A DNA stretch of 64,000 nucleotides from Sindora glabra (Eukaryota > Streptophyta > Magnoliopsida > Fabales > Fabaceae), in contig CM035236.1 of NCBI GenBank assembly GCA_020226215.1, positions 47,491,057-47,555,056 on the forward strand. The letters are read 5' to 3'. The notes under the pieces were generated by a model that searched no databases, was not told the origin of the DNA, and saw only the letters and a program-made list of their open reading frames with translations. The translations under genes and the position numbers were made by a program. Position 1 is the first letter of the stretch; the number at the start of each line of letters is the position of its first letter. Of this stretch, positions 1 through 10,907 are shown in pieces.

Positions 1-59
1 ATTAAGTGATCGATGTATTTTGAAAAGGATAACTCATCATACTTTTAGAAATGTATATG

Positions 60-392
60 GACATATAACTTTTTATCACAATATGAGCTTAAAAATATTA
101 ATAGCAATAGAAGAAAATTTGAATCAATTTAAAAGAAATGAAGTTTAGGAATTAGTGCTAAGACCTTAAAATCATTCTATCATCGGCACTAAGTGGGTTT
201 TTAAGAACAAATTAGATAAAATGGTGTTGTTGTGAGAAATAAAACTTGATTAGTTGTTAAAGGTTATAACCAAGAGGAAGGCACTGATTTTGATTAGACA
301 TATGTATTCGTTGCTTGATTAGAAGCCATTAGAATGTTATTAACATATGTTCATATGAAAAAATTTGAGCTATATCAAATGGATATTAAAAA

Positions 393-442
<50 letters not shown>

Positions 443-1294
443 AAGAAGTATATGTTGAACAACCTCTGTGTTTTGAAAGTCATTTCTTTTTTAACTATGT
501 TTATAAGTTGAAAAAAGCTTTATATAGTCTTAAACAAGATCCTAAAGCTTGGTATGAGAGATTGAGTAAATTTCTTTTAAGCAAAAAATTTTCTAGAGCA
601 AAAATTGATATAACTCAATTTGTAAAGCACATGATAAGTTCCTTACTCTATCTTACTACTAGTACACCCCACATCATGCTTAGTGTGTGTATATGTGCAA
701 GGTTTTAAGAAAATCCAATAGAATCTTATTTGATTGTTGTGAAATGTATTTTAAGATACCTTATGGGCACACCTCACTTTGGTTTGTGATATCCTAAAGA
801 AAAGGATTATTCTCTAGTAAATTATTCTAATGTTGACATTACAGGTAGTAAATTAAATAGGAAGAATACTAGTAGAGCTTGAAAAATTCTTAATTTGTCA
901 CTAGTCTTATGGCATAGTAAAAAATAAAATAATATGGCTTTCTCTACCGTGGAAGTGGAATACATAATTGTTAGTGGTTATTGCATTCAAATCCTTTGGA
1001 TGAAGCAATAATTACCTAGTTTTAGACTTAATTTTGATCACATTCCTCTTAAATGTGATTATATTAATGCCATTAACCTTGCTAAAAATCCCTATTATGC
1101 ATTCTAGAATTAAGTATACAAAAATTAAGGATCATTTCATTAAGCATCATATTCAAAAAAGGGATATTATACTTAATTTTGTTGAAATAAATTTTCAATT
1201 GGTTGGCATTTTTATAAAACCTCTTAATAAAGAAAGATTTTCTTTCATTAGGAGAGTTTTAGGAATGTTGAACCCTCTTGTATGTGATATCTAA
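60..1294 (+). pseudogene. copia pol remnant: reverse transcriptase and RNase H
   Basis: Translated with several frame changes and stops, this stretch reads as the reverse transcriptase and RNase H part of a copia polyprotein. Recognisable blocks are IIGTKWVFKNKLD (near 180-220), YQMDIKNA (near 370-395), KEVYVEQP (near 445), LKKALYSLKQDPKAWYERLSKF (508-573), LLYLTTSTPHIMLSVCICARF (near 645-705), FSTVEVEYI and a C-terminal IKPLNKERF block near 1215. The catalytic YVDD segment is absent: the text jumps at about 630 from FVKH straight to the LLYLT block, so roughly 100 codons have been deleted. A (TA)n tract replaces the residues after MDIKNA. The copy cannot be active. Confidence 0.88.
396..438. 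repeat. (TA)n microsatellite inside RT coding sequence
   Basis: About 43 bases of alternating TA sit between the codons for MDIKNA and those for KEVYVEQP. The frame stays open as an IY repeat. In related copia reverse transcriptases this place normally holds a short FLNG-type segment. Confidence 0.97.
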
Positions 1295-1299
1295 TTTTA

Positions 1300-2130
1300 T
1301 GAAGTTTAATTATGAAATTTATTTACATTTTCCAAGGCTAAAATTTATATATCATCATATTTGACCACATTTCTAACTTGAGAATTTAAGGTATCCTAAT
1401 AGTTTGTTTTATAGGTTCTTAAAGGAGTAATGATGATAAAATAATTAGCAGAAAAAGGTCTTAATGGTTAAATAGAAAAGTTCTCTATGATGAAAGTTGT
1501 TTTGAGTTAAGTTTTTGGTCTTTAATGGGTTTTAATTGAGTATTAAAGCACTTATGAGGTATATTTACAATCTCTAATAGTCAATACTTGCTTCTAGGAT
1601 TCAGTGTGCTAGAAATGGTTTAATTTGGGATGAGATTCTAGAATAGTGATATGTGTATGTTGAATAGCTTTTGGTTTTGTCTAGTCATACGCACATCTAT
1701 ATGTAATTATTACATTATAAAAGTTTACTCCCTAGCTTCTCTTACTTGAGTATGTGCTCGAGTATGACTAGAAAACACTAGTCCATACTTGCTTACATAT
1801 GCATGTATCTAGTGCAATATATAAATTGTTGTTGTTACTTGACTCTTAATTTTAAATTATTCCTTAATCATGAAAAATATTTTCTCTCAACTAAAACTCA
1901 TCTTTTTCTTCAAATCATTCTATATTTCACTAAATTACTCCTATTTTCACTAATTAATCTTTATCTTTATCTATTCTCTTTATTTTTCACCAATCATTTT
2001 CTTTTTCATCTCTCAAAACCCTAAAATTTCTAAAACCCTAATGCCATTTATCCTTCCATCAACTTTTACTTTCAACTTTCCTTGAAAATACCTTTTTTTT
2101 CTCTAGACCCTAATTATTTAATCATCAAAC
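1300..2130 (+). other. spacer between pol and envelope-like frame
   Basis: No coding homology is recognised. The stretch is AT-rich, contains a pyrimidine-rich run with repeated CCTAAA-type words near 2000-2050, and has a short inverted pair of ctcgagtatgactag-like words near 1675-1790. Its position after RNase H and before the envelope-like frame matches the long spacer of Sirevirus elements. Confidence 0.45.
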
Positions 2131-3150
2131 ATGACAAGAACCAAGAATGTTGCAATAGATAGAAAGCCTAGAACCAAAAGGAAATATGCCATAATTAGGT
2201 TTTCATTTAGATCGCAACCATCATTATTTAAAATTGGGAATAGTAAGTAGTTTATTGACAAGCCCACTGAGTTTGAAAATTACAAGACATTAATAAATGC
2301 TAAAATTAAGCTTATTATCTATTAGAGAAAGTTTTTTTTAGCTAATTAAAATTTGAAATCAATAAGGTGCTTATAGATTTAGATTTGCTTGAATTTGTAT
2401 ACTTTAAATTTGTTAACTATTATCCTAATTTGATAAGATTATTTTATGCTAACTTGAAAAGGAAAGGACTAAGACAAATACTAAGGTTTATGGTGATGTT
2501 AAGGGTTCAAGGGTGGAAATCACATAACAATTGTAATCTAAATTATTTAAAATAAATGCTATACATGAGTGTAACTAAGAGGATTTCATGGATAAATATG
2601 CTAAACAAGAATTAATTTTTTCCTAGATAAGAATCCAACATATCAACATCAAAACTTCAAATAAATAATTTATCCATAGAAGATAGGATTTTGCATTATA
2701 CTATTACCAAGATCATCATGCCAAAAGAATTAACTACTTTGTCATTTATGACGATCAATTATTTCTTATGTGGAGCATTAGGAGTAATGTTAAAATTAAT
2801 TTCCTTATGCTAATAATGAATCATAGAATGGAGCATATAAAATTTGAATTTCTCACTTATCCTATGATTTTGATAAAAATATTCAAGAAGTGTGGTGTAA
2901 AAGTTGACAAAGAAATTAATGCCAAAATAGTCAAGAAAACTGCCTCTCTTAGGATTCTTACTTTGCACTTGGTGAACATTTTCAAGCAAAACTAATTAGC
3001 TCATAACAATCTTGTTATGGGAACTTTGCAAACCATGCAAGAAATGATGTATGACAAATTTTCTAAGCTCTTAAGTCATTTTGGGCTATTTTCCATTATT
3101 TCAATAATCTTGGGGGAGTTGGAACTTTTAAAGAATGAGCTACAATGCAA
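2131..3150 (+). pseudogene. Sirevirus envelope-like / putative plant transposon protein, decayed
   Basis: The reading starts at an ATG at 2131 (MTRTKNVAIDRKPRTKRK) and continues in pieces through LIRLFYANLKRKG (near 2420-2465), YFVIYDDQLFLMWSI (2740-2780) and a C-terminal block around IKIFKKCGVKVDKEIN (near 2875-2925). These resemble the accessory frame downstream of RNase H in many Sireviruses, in a family often annotated as putative plant transposon protein. Several stops and frame changes make it a pseudogene. The function of this frame is unproven even in intact elements; the envelope name reflects its position. Confidence 0.6.
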
Positions 3151-3658
3151 CTAAATCAAACTCATATGGAGTAATAAGCTATTAATGTTAATTGACATCC
3201 TTTAGCCTCTATTTATCCTTTTAGGACTTTAGCTCGTTATGACTTATGCTATCTTATATCTTTTGTCTTATAATAATCCTTAATACTTTGATCAAAATGT
3301 TTATATGCTAATCGTAATGAATGATGTTGTACTAATATATGGTTTATACTTGCTAAGGGCTTTTAATGATCAACTAAAGATATATATCATATTTGTACAA
3401 TAGAATTTTATGATCAATTGTTTTTGTAATGCTCAATATTTGTGTTAATTATTGAGTTTTATGAAATAAAGTCTTTTTAATGATGTTAGAAAGGTAGAAA
3501 TAGAGTTATCTTGAAAAATTAGATCTTTTAAAATATGCATATATTTAAAGGAGAGTTTTAATATTAAAATTTAAAAATGATTTATTTGAGGAGGAGCATA
3601 AATTTATATGTTCTTGAATACTTTGAACAAATGTTTTTCAAAATGGATTTGCCATCAC

Positions 3659-3674
3659 CAAAAAAAGAGGAGAT
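3659..3674 (+). other. polypurine tract of the Sirevirus-like element
   Basis: A run of A and G (ccaaaaaaagaggagat) lies directly before the inferred LTR start at 3675. The following bases, tattgacctaacccttttgg, match the usual TGTTGG-type LTR start that follows GGGGGAGAT in this lineage, with TG changed to TA. Confidence 0.6.
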
Positions 3675-4362
3675 TATTGACCTAACCCTTTTGGAAAAGA
3701 TTAGTTTTTAATAATATCAAATAACATTTTGAAATTATAATCTTATGTGTGAAAGTTTTTCAATATTGTGATGAAACATTTAAAGTCTTTGGCTTGGAGA
3801 TTCATGAACATTATTGAAGTTATTGAAGACTTTAAAGTTTAGCTTAGGCTATTAGCAATTTTAAAATTTAAATGATCAATTTTAAAAAATTAAGGCTTAA
3901 ATTATTTCATAACATTTAAATTTATAATACTAATTTATTTTTAATATTAATATTTTACTTTTTATTTAATATAATTATTAATATTTATTATATAATTTAA
4001 TATTTATATATTATTAAACTTATTTTTTAATCCTTCAATAAAAATTAAAAATTAACAAAATTTTCTTTTTTAATCGTGTGCCTGTTAAAGAATGAGCTAG
4101 CAAGTTATAGATAATTTATAAATCTTATGGCCAAATTTAAAAAATATCAAAATGCTTTTTCAAAACAAATATTCTTAGTGTTAAAACTTGTTTTCAAACT
4201 AGTGGTTTTGTATGTAAGAAAATAATTTTGAAAAAGTCATTGAAAAATTAGGTTTTGTTTTAAAAATGATTTTCCCCTTGCTTGTATTGGGGTATGTAAG
4301 TAAGCATATGGTTTCAAAGGCCAATCTTTTAGCACTTAAGTAGGCTATTTTGGAGAAACCCA

Positions 4363-4555
4363 TCATACTCAAGTATATAAGTGAGTATGGTGGTCTAGAG
4401 GTAACCTCCTTAGACCATACTCAGGTGTATAAGCTAGTATGTTGGTTTAAAGGAAATCTCCTTGGATCATACTCAAGGATATAAGTGAGCATGAGGTCCT
4501 AGAGGCTTATGAGTAAATGGATACTTAAGTCTATACTTGAATATAAGTTAAAACT
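4363..4555 (+). repeat. 52-bp tandem repeats in the Sirevirus-like LTR
   Basis: Three imperfect copies start at 4363, 4415 and 4467 with the word tcatactcaagtatataagt or a close variant, and a partial fourth follows near 4520. Each carries a CATACTC...TATAAG core, then a CCTCCTTAGA-type tail. Confidence 0.75.
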
Positions 4556-4570
4556 TTCAATTTTGCGGGA

Positions 4571-4575
4571 GTGTC
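4571..4575. other. target-site duplication, left (GTGTC)
   Basis: The five bases GTGTC directly before the LTR of the nested copia are repeated directly after its other LTR at 11369-11373. A 5-bp duplication is the norm for copia integration. Confidence 0.93.
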
Positions 4576-5028
4576 TGTAAGAAATTTTTAGAATTCACAA
4601 AATAATTTAATATTCATACAACCATAAATCCATAAAGAAGAGTATAATAATTGTACAAATAAAATAAAGAGTTTTCGAATTACTTGACCCTCCTACTGCA
4701 TCTATGATGTCTGATTGTAGAATTGGTTGGATCACTACCCACTCTTCCTCAGGTGAGTCTCAGAGAGAATATTTGGAATTACAAACTGTAATGTGATGGG
4801 AGACTGCAGCTGACCTTATAAGGAGGTGGATAGGGATCCTAACCCTAACCCTAACCCTAACCCAACTAGGATTAATTTGCCCATCACAATTAATCTAGAA
4901 TAGGGTATATGTACACACTTTAAAGTTTTAATATAACACAAAGTATAGGTGTTATTATTATATTAATGATATTAAATTAATATTTAATTCAATTATATAT
5001 TAAAATATGTTTAGTCCATTATTTTACA
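4576..5028 (-). repeat. 3' LTR of the nested copia
   Basis: On the minus strand it begins TGTAAAATAATGGAC and ends with TTTCTTACA, giving TG...CA ends. It is 453 bp long and 6 bp longer than its partner because of one additional CCCTAA unit at 4838-4863. Confidence 0.95.
4838..4863. repeat. telomere-like (CCCTAA)n tract in the LTR
   Basis: Four consecutive CCTAA/CCCTAA units occur within the LTR. The partner LTR has three units, one altered to CCTTAA, at 11184-11203. The unit TTAGGG differs from the usual plant telomere unit TTTAGGG. Confidence 0.9.
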
Positions 5029-5040
5029 ATCTCCCACTTG
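5029..5040 (-). other. polypurine tract of the nested copia
   Basis: Read on the minus strand, CAAGTGGGAGAT immediately precedes the 3' LTR start TGTAAAAT. This is the expected plus-strand priming site of a copia element. Confidence 0.88.
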
Positions 5041-5428
5041 GACAAATACATTTTAATGTATAATTTGAATTACAATATGTGGCCACTTTTAAATGATGTC
5101 ATTAATACAATTCATACCATTACAACCATAGGTCAAATATGAGATTTCATTAAATGCATACCTGATCATCCGATAGGGTTGAAAAGATATACATATATGA
5201 AATACCCATTTCAAAAAATTAAACAATATAAAATGTGTCCATAATCGAAATATACAAAACGATCCATGCATCCGCCCAAGATGCTTTACAATAATTTGAG
5301 ACAAGGTCTTAATGTCTCCTTATACTACCATAATTCAAATAAGTGCACTTTATAACATAATAAAATGGCAATATTATGAAATATCAAGATCAACATAACT
5401 TCAGTTTCAAAATACACAAATACTCCCA

Positions 5429-5965
5429 CTAACCTAAAACATCAAAAGATTCAATAAGGCCCATATCCAATACATATCTTTTAAATATTCCTACAGTTAG
5501 GCCTTTAGTTAATGGGTCTGCAAGCATACAATCTGTCGAAATATGCTCAATATGAGTAAGATGCCCGCATGTCTTCTCTCTCATAAATTGATATTTCACA
5601 TCAAAGTACTTTGTACGGGCAGAACTTTTATTGTTTTGAGAGAAGCTAATAGCAGCAGTATTGTTGCAATAAATGGTTAAGGGTTTCAAAATGCTTTCAA
5701 CTAAGCAGAATTCAAAGATAAAATTCCTTAATCATATAGCCTCTCGAGTGGCTTCATAACAAGCGACATACTTTGCTTCCATAATGAAGGTTGCTGTTAA
5801 AAATTATTTAACACTCTTCCACAATACAGCTCCTCCTGCTAGTTTAAAGATATATCTAGATATTAATTTCTTATCATCTAAACAACTGGCAAAGTCAGAG
5901 TCTGAATAGCTTGTATAAATTAGATCATTGGACCTTCTATAAGTCAACATATAATTCTTTGTACC
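5429..5965 (-). pseudogene. copia RNase H
   Basis: The final 86 codons (5689-5429) are open and read IYCNNTAAISFSQNNKSS, then REKTCGHLTHIEHIS and LADPLTKGLTVGIFKRYVL. This is the C-terminal RNase H block of copia pol, with its typical ADPLTKGL ending. Upstream (5965-5690) the same domain is broken by stops. It follows the reverse transcriptase directly and ends about 400 bp before the polypurine tract. Confidence 0.85.
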
Positions 5966-6866
5966 CTATAAGTATCTCATGACTTTCTTGACTACTATCC
6001 AGTGTCTTTGGTTAGGATTACTTAAGTACCTCCTAAGCACACTAATTGCAAAAGTAATATTTAGGCGTGTACACACCTGGGCATACATCAGACTACCAAC
6101 AACGGAAGCATATGGGACCATATTCATTTTAGATTTCTCATCATCATTTTGAGGATACTGGGCTTTGGAAAACATTTCACCCTTTTGAATGGGGTTAGTA
6201 GTATGCGAGCATGAAGCCATGTTAAATCTTTTAAGCACTTTATCTATATATGCCTTTTGAGACAAACCAAGCAAATCCCGGGATCTGTCATGATAGATCT
6301 CTATGCCAAGTATAAAAGACACATTACCAAGATCCTTCATATTAAAATTCTGTGACAGTGCCATTTTTATCTCATTCAAAAGATTCACATCATTACTCGC
6401 AAGGAGAATGTCATCAACATACAACAAAAGGATCATAAAATTTCCTGCACTCATCATATAATAGATGCACTGATCCACTATATTCTCCTTAAATTCAAGA
6501 GAGGACACAATCTCATGAAATTTAAGATACTATTACTTGGATGCTTGTTTCAGGCCATATATCGACTTATTCAACTTACACATTAAGTGCTCTTTTCCAT
6601 TCTCTTGGAAAACCATCCGGTTATTTCATATAAACTATCTCTAACAGGTCACCATTAAGAAAGGCAGTCTTTATATCCATTTAATGTAACTCGAGATCAA
6701 AATGAGCTACCAAAGCTATTATAACTTGAAATGAGTCTTTGGTCAAGACTGGTGAGAAAGTCTCTTTATAATCAATTCCTTTCTTCTGCGTGTAACCTTT
6801 AGCTACTAATATGACCTTGTATCTTTTAATTTCACCTTTAGCAGTCCGTTTGGTCTTAAAATCCAT
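5966..6866 (-). pseudogene. copia reverse transcriptase
   Basis: Two open pieces make up the domain. The N-terminal piece (6866-6681) reads KRYKVILVAKGYTQKKGIDY and ends at LVAHFDLELH. The C-terminal piece (6508-5966, 180 codons) contains the catalytic LLLYVDDILLAS, DLGNVSFILGIEIYHDRS and VVGSLMYAQVCTRLNITFA. About 170 bp between them hold the QMD...FLNG region in broken frames. The YVDD active-site motif is intact, but the surrounding frame is interrupted, so the enzyme would not be made whole. Confidence 0.9.
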
Positions 6867-7264
6867 TTACATCCAACTGGTTTATATCCTTTAGGTAGTT
6901 CCACTAAATCCTATACATTATTCTTGTACATTGAATTTATTTCATCCTCTATGGCATGAATCCATTTTAAGGAATTAGAACTTGAAATAGCTTTAGAGAA
7001 ACTAATAGGATCAAAATCATCATTTACATCAAACTCATGCTCTTGTAAATAAACCACATAGTCATTTGAAATTGCTTGACGGCGAGTTCTCTATGATCTT
7101 CTTAGGGAAACTTCATTAATTACATCATTTGGTTCATTCACTAGTTGGATTGGTTCAATCATAGGTTGTTCTGGATCATTTTGCATCTTGATATGCGTCG
7201 GTTCAATAAAAGGCACTATTAGAGGAACAATACTTTGTTTATCAGCTGTTTGGGAGACATTGCT

Positions 7265-8040
7265 TTATTCTTCTCTTATAGAGATCTGAGATGACTTTCT
7301 CCCACTATTCGACTCATCCTCAAAGTACACAGCATGATCCATCTTAATGACTCTTGATGAATGAGATGGGCAATAAAACCTACTTCCTCTTGAACCAATG
7401 CAATAGCCAATAAAATACCCACTAATTGTTCTTGCTTCAAGCTTCTTAGTTTGTGGGTTATAAGGTCTAATTTCATCTTTGCAACTCAAACATGAAAATG
7501 TTTCAAGCTTGGCTTCTTTCCATACATCAACTCATATGGAGTCTTTGGCGTAGATTTGCTTTGAACTTGGTTCAACACATATGCAGCAGTTCTTAGAACA
7601 TCACTCCATTAAAATTCTAGTAAAGCAGAATAAGTGAGCATGCATCGTACCATCTCCATAAGTGTTCTATTCATTCGCTCTGCAATTCCATTTTGCTCTG
7701 GTGTGCCAAGCATAGTGTAACTAGCTTTTATTCCATACTCTTGTAAATATTTTGCAAAGAGACCAGGATTTCTTCAAGTTTCATCATATCTGCCATAAAA
7801 TTCACCACCTCTGTCTGAGTGTACACATTTGATTTTCTTTCCCAGTTTCAATTCAGTTACTGTCTTTTGAAGGCTTCTAATGCTCCAAACTTATTTTAGA
7901 AAGAAGCTCCACTTATCTAAATCTCGAATAGTCATTAATGAAGGTGATAAAATACTTAAAGCCTCCTATTGCATTAAGTGAGATAGGCCCACACACATTA
8001 ATATGGATTAACTACAGAATACCTTCTTTCCTAATTTTTT
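7265..8040 (-). pseudogene. copia integrase core and C-terminal region
   Basis: On the minus strand the core reads from HINVCGPISLNAIGG through a GGEFYGRYDE block near 7800, MLGTPEQNGIAERMNRTLME near 7700 and a PKTPYELMYGRS block near 7530. The tail, 7489-7265, reads IRPYNPQTKKLEARTISGYF and RGSRFYCPSHSSRVIK. The second Asp (HSDRGGEF) and the Glu (IAERMNR) of the DDE triad are visible. The first Asp of the usual HIDVCGP block is Asn here. Several frames are broken. Confidence 0.85.
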
Positions 8041-8232
8041 CCCCTTTTCTAGCTCTAGCCGTTAGTTTTCCTTTAATGCAATCCATATAGATGTTGAAAT
8101 CTAAGAAGTTAAGTTTAGGTAAAATTCCTTCTTTTATTAATCGTTCCATTCTTTCTTTGGAGATATAGCTTAATCTTCTATGTCAAAGTATTGAAAATGT
8201 TTTATTTAATCTTGGTCTCTTATTTCCAATAA

Positions 8233-8640
8233 CTATGTTAATGGAATTTTCAAAAGTATTGGCCAAATCAATTTTAGATATAAACCACTATTCAAAGTAC
8301 TAGTTCCAACCACACAGGAGTCATAATATAACTTAAAATTATTATTTCCAAATAAACATGAATATCCATCTTGGTCTAAACAAGTAATAAAAACCAAATT
8401 CCTTCTCATAGAAGGTAAAAAATAACGTTTTTCAATTCTAAAACATGATCGAATGGACAAATGTAAAGAAATGACTCCTATGTGTTTAACTTGTACTTTG
8501 TTTCCATTCCCTAGTTTCAAAACTATTTCACCCTCACTTGGTCTCCTCAGTTTTTTTTTTTAACGTTTGCAAGTAATTAGTGACATGGATAATGGTACCA
8601 CTATCCAGTCACCAAGTGTTAGAAGGAACTTCAATACTAT
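8233..8640 (-). pseudogene. copia protease and pre-integrase region
   Basis: Near 8615-8580 the minus strand reads LDSGTIIHVTN, which is the aspartic protease active-site block (DSG). A stop replaces the Trp normally just before it. The 8520-8233 segment reads KLGNGNKVQVKHIGVISLH and then LVFITCLDQDGYSCLFGNNN, the linker that leads into integrase in copia polyproteins. The segment ends in a frame break before the integrase core. Confidence 0.75.
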
Positions 8641-9491
8641 TGGATTCAAAACAAACTAGAGTTAGAGGGTTACCTTTCTTCTTCTTTTCAAGTTATTTCT
8701 TAAATTTGAAGCAATATGCCCTTTTTGTGCCCATACTTTTTACAAAATTTATAATATCCTTTAAATATGGCTTTCTTAGGCTTATGTTGCTACTCCTTCA
8801 TATCATTCTTCTTCCTTTCATGATTAGATTTCCTCTTATTGTCCTTTTGGAAGGGCCTATTTGCTTGTCCAAAACTCAAACCATGAAAGATAAAATTCGC
8901 CACTTGCATCTTTGTCTTCTTCATATCCTTTTCTGTTTGAGTCACTATAGAGATAATCTCATTAATGGTCTATTCTCCTTTTTTAGTATTGTAAGATGTT
9001 TTTAGCATATCAAATTGAGGAGGAAGTGACTTCGGAGCTCACCAAATTAAGTAACTATCTCCCAGATTGACATTCATACTTTTCAATCAGCTATAATAAT
9101 GCACCAGTTTCATTATATGCTCCCTAACACTACTTACTCCATCATACATAGACTTTTCCAATAGAGACACATAATACCCCTTTTCAACTTTATCAAACTT
9201 AACATACTTTTCAACCACTTAATCCAAGAATGCTTTCGCCTTCTGACTATCAGAAATACTCTGCCTAATAGTTTTATTTATAGTGTACTTTATCAACATT
9301 AGACAGACTTTATTGGAATGAGTTCATTTTTCATGATGGGCTCTTTGAGCAGAAGTTGACTCCTCATTGATCTCCGGTTGCTCTTCACGTAAAGCTAGAT
9401 CAAGGTTAGAGACTGCCAGATACAGTCTCAAGGATTCCACCCAATCCTCATGATTAGTCCCATTTAAAGTTTTCATAGAAGTCAGTTGCAT
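8641..9491 (-). pseudogene. copia gag with broken zinc knuckle
   Basis: The inferred start is the ATG at 9491, reading MQLTSMKTLNGTNHEDWVES, a typical copia gag N-terminus with the NHEDW block. It continues through LALREEQPEINEES and LPPQFDMLKTSYN-type text to a zinc knuckle near 8760-8725. That knuckle reads YKFCKKYGHKKG: the first Cys has become Tyr, and a frameshift just before the last Cys moves CFKF into another frame. There are several internal stops. The plus-strand frame at 8580-9005 is a shadow of this gag. Confidence 0.8.
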
Positions 9492-10907
9492 AGGAACAGA
9501 AGCTGAGGAAAATTATTAAAATTTATGAAATTAATCATAAATTAACAACATTGCATGTTTGAACAATAATCATGCTTAAAATTTTTCTCTCAAAATATAC
9601 AACTATTTACAGTATAATGTTATGATACTTAGTACCGATGGGGTATAAGTATTATAACATAATACAAGAACTATATGCTAAAATCCTAAAACCTAACACC
9701 GATAGGGTATTTAAAATTTTTAGAAAATTAACATATAATTCTAACACTCATATTATCACCTACAAATTATATTAATAGAATTATACCGATAGGGTATAAT
9801 TTTCATTAATATAGTACTCTCCTAATTTTAATTATTCCAAAATTAAATTATCATAATAGTAATTTAATCAACAATATTACATAATATATATATCAAATAA
9901 AACATTACAAGAATTTTATGCAATTAACCCACGATAGGTGAGTTTAATTACATAAAATTTAAAGGCATAATATGAGCAATTATAATCTTTGTATAAATTT
10001 AAAAATAATTGCATATTAATGACAAAAATTAAGAAAATATGCATACAGTATATATTTCATCTAGAAAAATTTCACACAATAGATTATTATACAAAGATTA
10101 TACAGTAAAAAAAAATTCGAGCTAAAATTCAATTAAATTAGTACTCAAAATATTAAAACAAAAAATAATAAAAATATTTTGTTTCCAGAAAATTATAAAA
10201 AAAATTACCAAAATATAAGCTCGGAGAGTGGAGCCCAATTATATATTTATTTATATGTGGTCACAAACCACAGTATATATACATACACAAGTCTCCATTT
10301 ACTTTCAGAACCATATATATATATATAAAGACGAATCATAAAATATGAATAACACATGGCTTTCAGATTGTAAAACGAATCCTGATTTGATTGAATATAT
10401 ATATTGTATTGACACAGAAAAAGGACGTAATTATAAGGGTCAAACAATATATATTCTTGACGTTCGGTTTACACTTTTATCATCATTATTTGCAAAAACA
10501 GATTCCACTTCATCCTCCTTTTTTTTTAATTAATCAAATCAAAACAAAATTTCAACATATATCCTACCAATATATAAAAGTTGAACCATAAAAGAAAGAT
10601 GAATTTTGTAGAACCAGGAAATTACGGTCAGGTTAAAGCCATTGCTTATATCACGCAAAACATTCAAGAATTTTTCCAGAATCTTATAAAGTTCTTTATA
10701 TGACCGAAATAGATTCCAAATTGTCCTCAAAATTTAATTTCAAATCAAATAAATAACATTTTGATTAAAATAGATAAGAAATAATAAAATAATATTGCCA
10801 TAATTATATTTGTGATTTATTATGGCTGAAGCATATAAGGAATTCATACTAGATAGAATAAAATATTGTAATTTATACAATTCGACTCATCAATATGGAT
10901 TATAATT
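9492..10907 (-). other. 5' leader of the nested copia, between PBS and gag
   Basis: About 1.4 kb of AT-rich non-coding sequence separates the primer-binding site from the gag ATG. It holds a set of four hairpins (9612-9960). It also holds a perfect 16-bp inverted pair, tataatctttgtataa near 9980 and its complement near 10088. Short (TA)n words near 10315 and 10275 generate spurious frames. Confidence 0.7.
9612..9960 (-). ncRNA. array of four leader hairpins with a shared apical loop
   Basis: Four hairpins lie between PBS and gag. Arms are 9617-9636/9640-9660, 9678-9700/9705-9726, 9768-9787/9792-9813 and 9912-9932/9937-9960. Each has about 18-20 pairs, and the second is the weakest. Read on the plus strand, the apex of the first three is ACC-GATR-GGG; the fourth is CAC-GATA-GGTG. 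In the transcript the loop is therefore YATC closed by C-G pairs. The stems differ in sequence from one hairpin to the next while the loop stays constant, so they are not simple tandem copies. A role in RNA packaging, dimerisation or translation is possible but is only inferred from the position. Confidence 0.6.

Larger units (their letters stand above)
1..4575 (+). mobile_element. Sirevirus-like Ty1/copia element, 5'-truncated by window edge, part 1
   Basis: A decayed plus-strand copia retrotransposon enters from the left edge. In order it shows the end of pol (RT then RNase H), a spacer, an envelope-like third reading frame, a purine-rich tract followed by an LTR start near 3675, and an LTR broken at 4575 by another retrotransposon. 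The RNase H end (IFIKPLNKERFSFIRRVLGM) and the downstream envelope-like frame are typical of the Sirevirus/SIRE lineage of copia elements. The LTR resumes at 11374 after the nested element. The assignment to Sirevirus is inferred from motif order and recognised family sequence, not from a search. Confidence 0.8.
3675..4575 (+). repeat. 3' LTR of Sirevirus-like element, first part
   Basis: This LTR segment runs from the decayed TG start after the polypurine tract to the point where the nested copia is inserted. The word before the insertion (ttttgcgggagtgtc) continues after it as gtgtcggcagtgtg, which restores one LTR sequence. A set of 52-bp direct repeats lies at its 3' end. No coding sequence is seen. 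Confidence 0.65.

Noticed and set aside
5089..5304. 71-codon minus-strand frame between RNase H and PPT
   Set aside because: Lies in the 3' untranslated part of the copia; no homology.
8580..9005. 141-codon plus-strand frame
   Set aside because: Antisense shadow of the nested copia gag, which has recognisable gag blocks on the minus strand.
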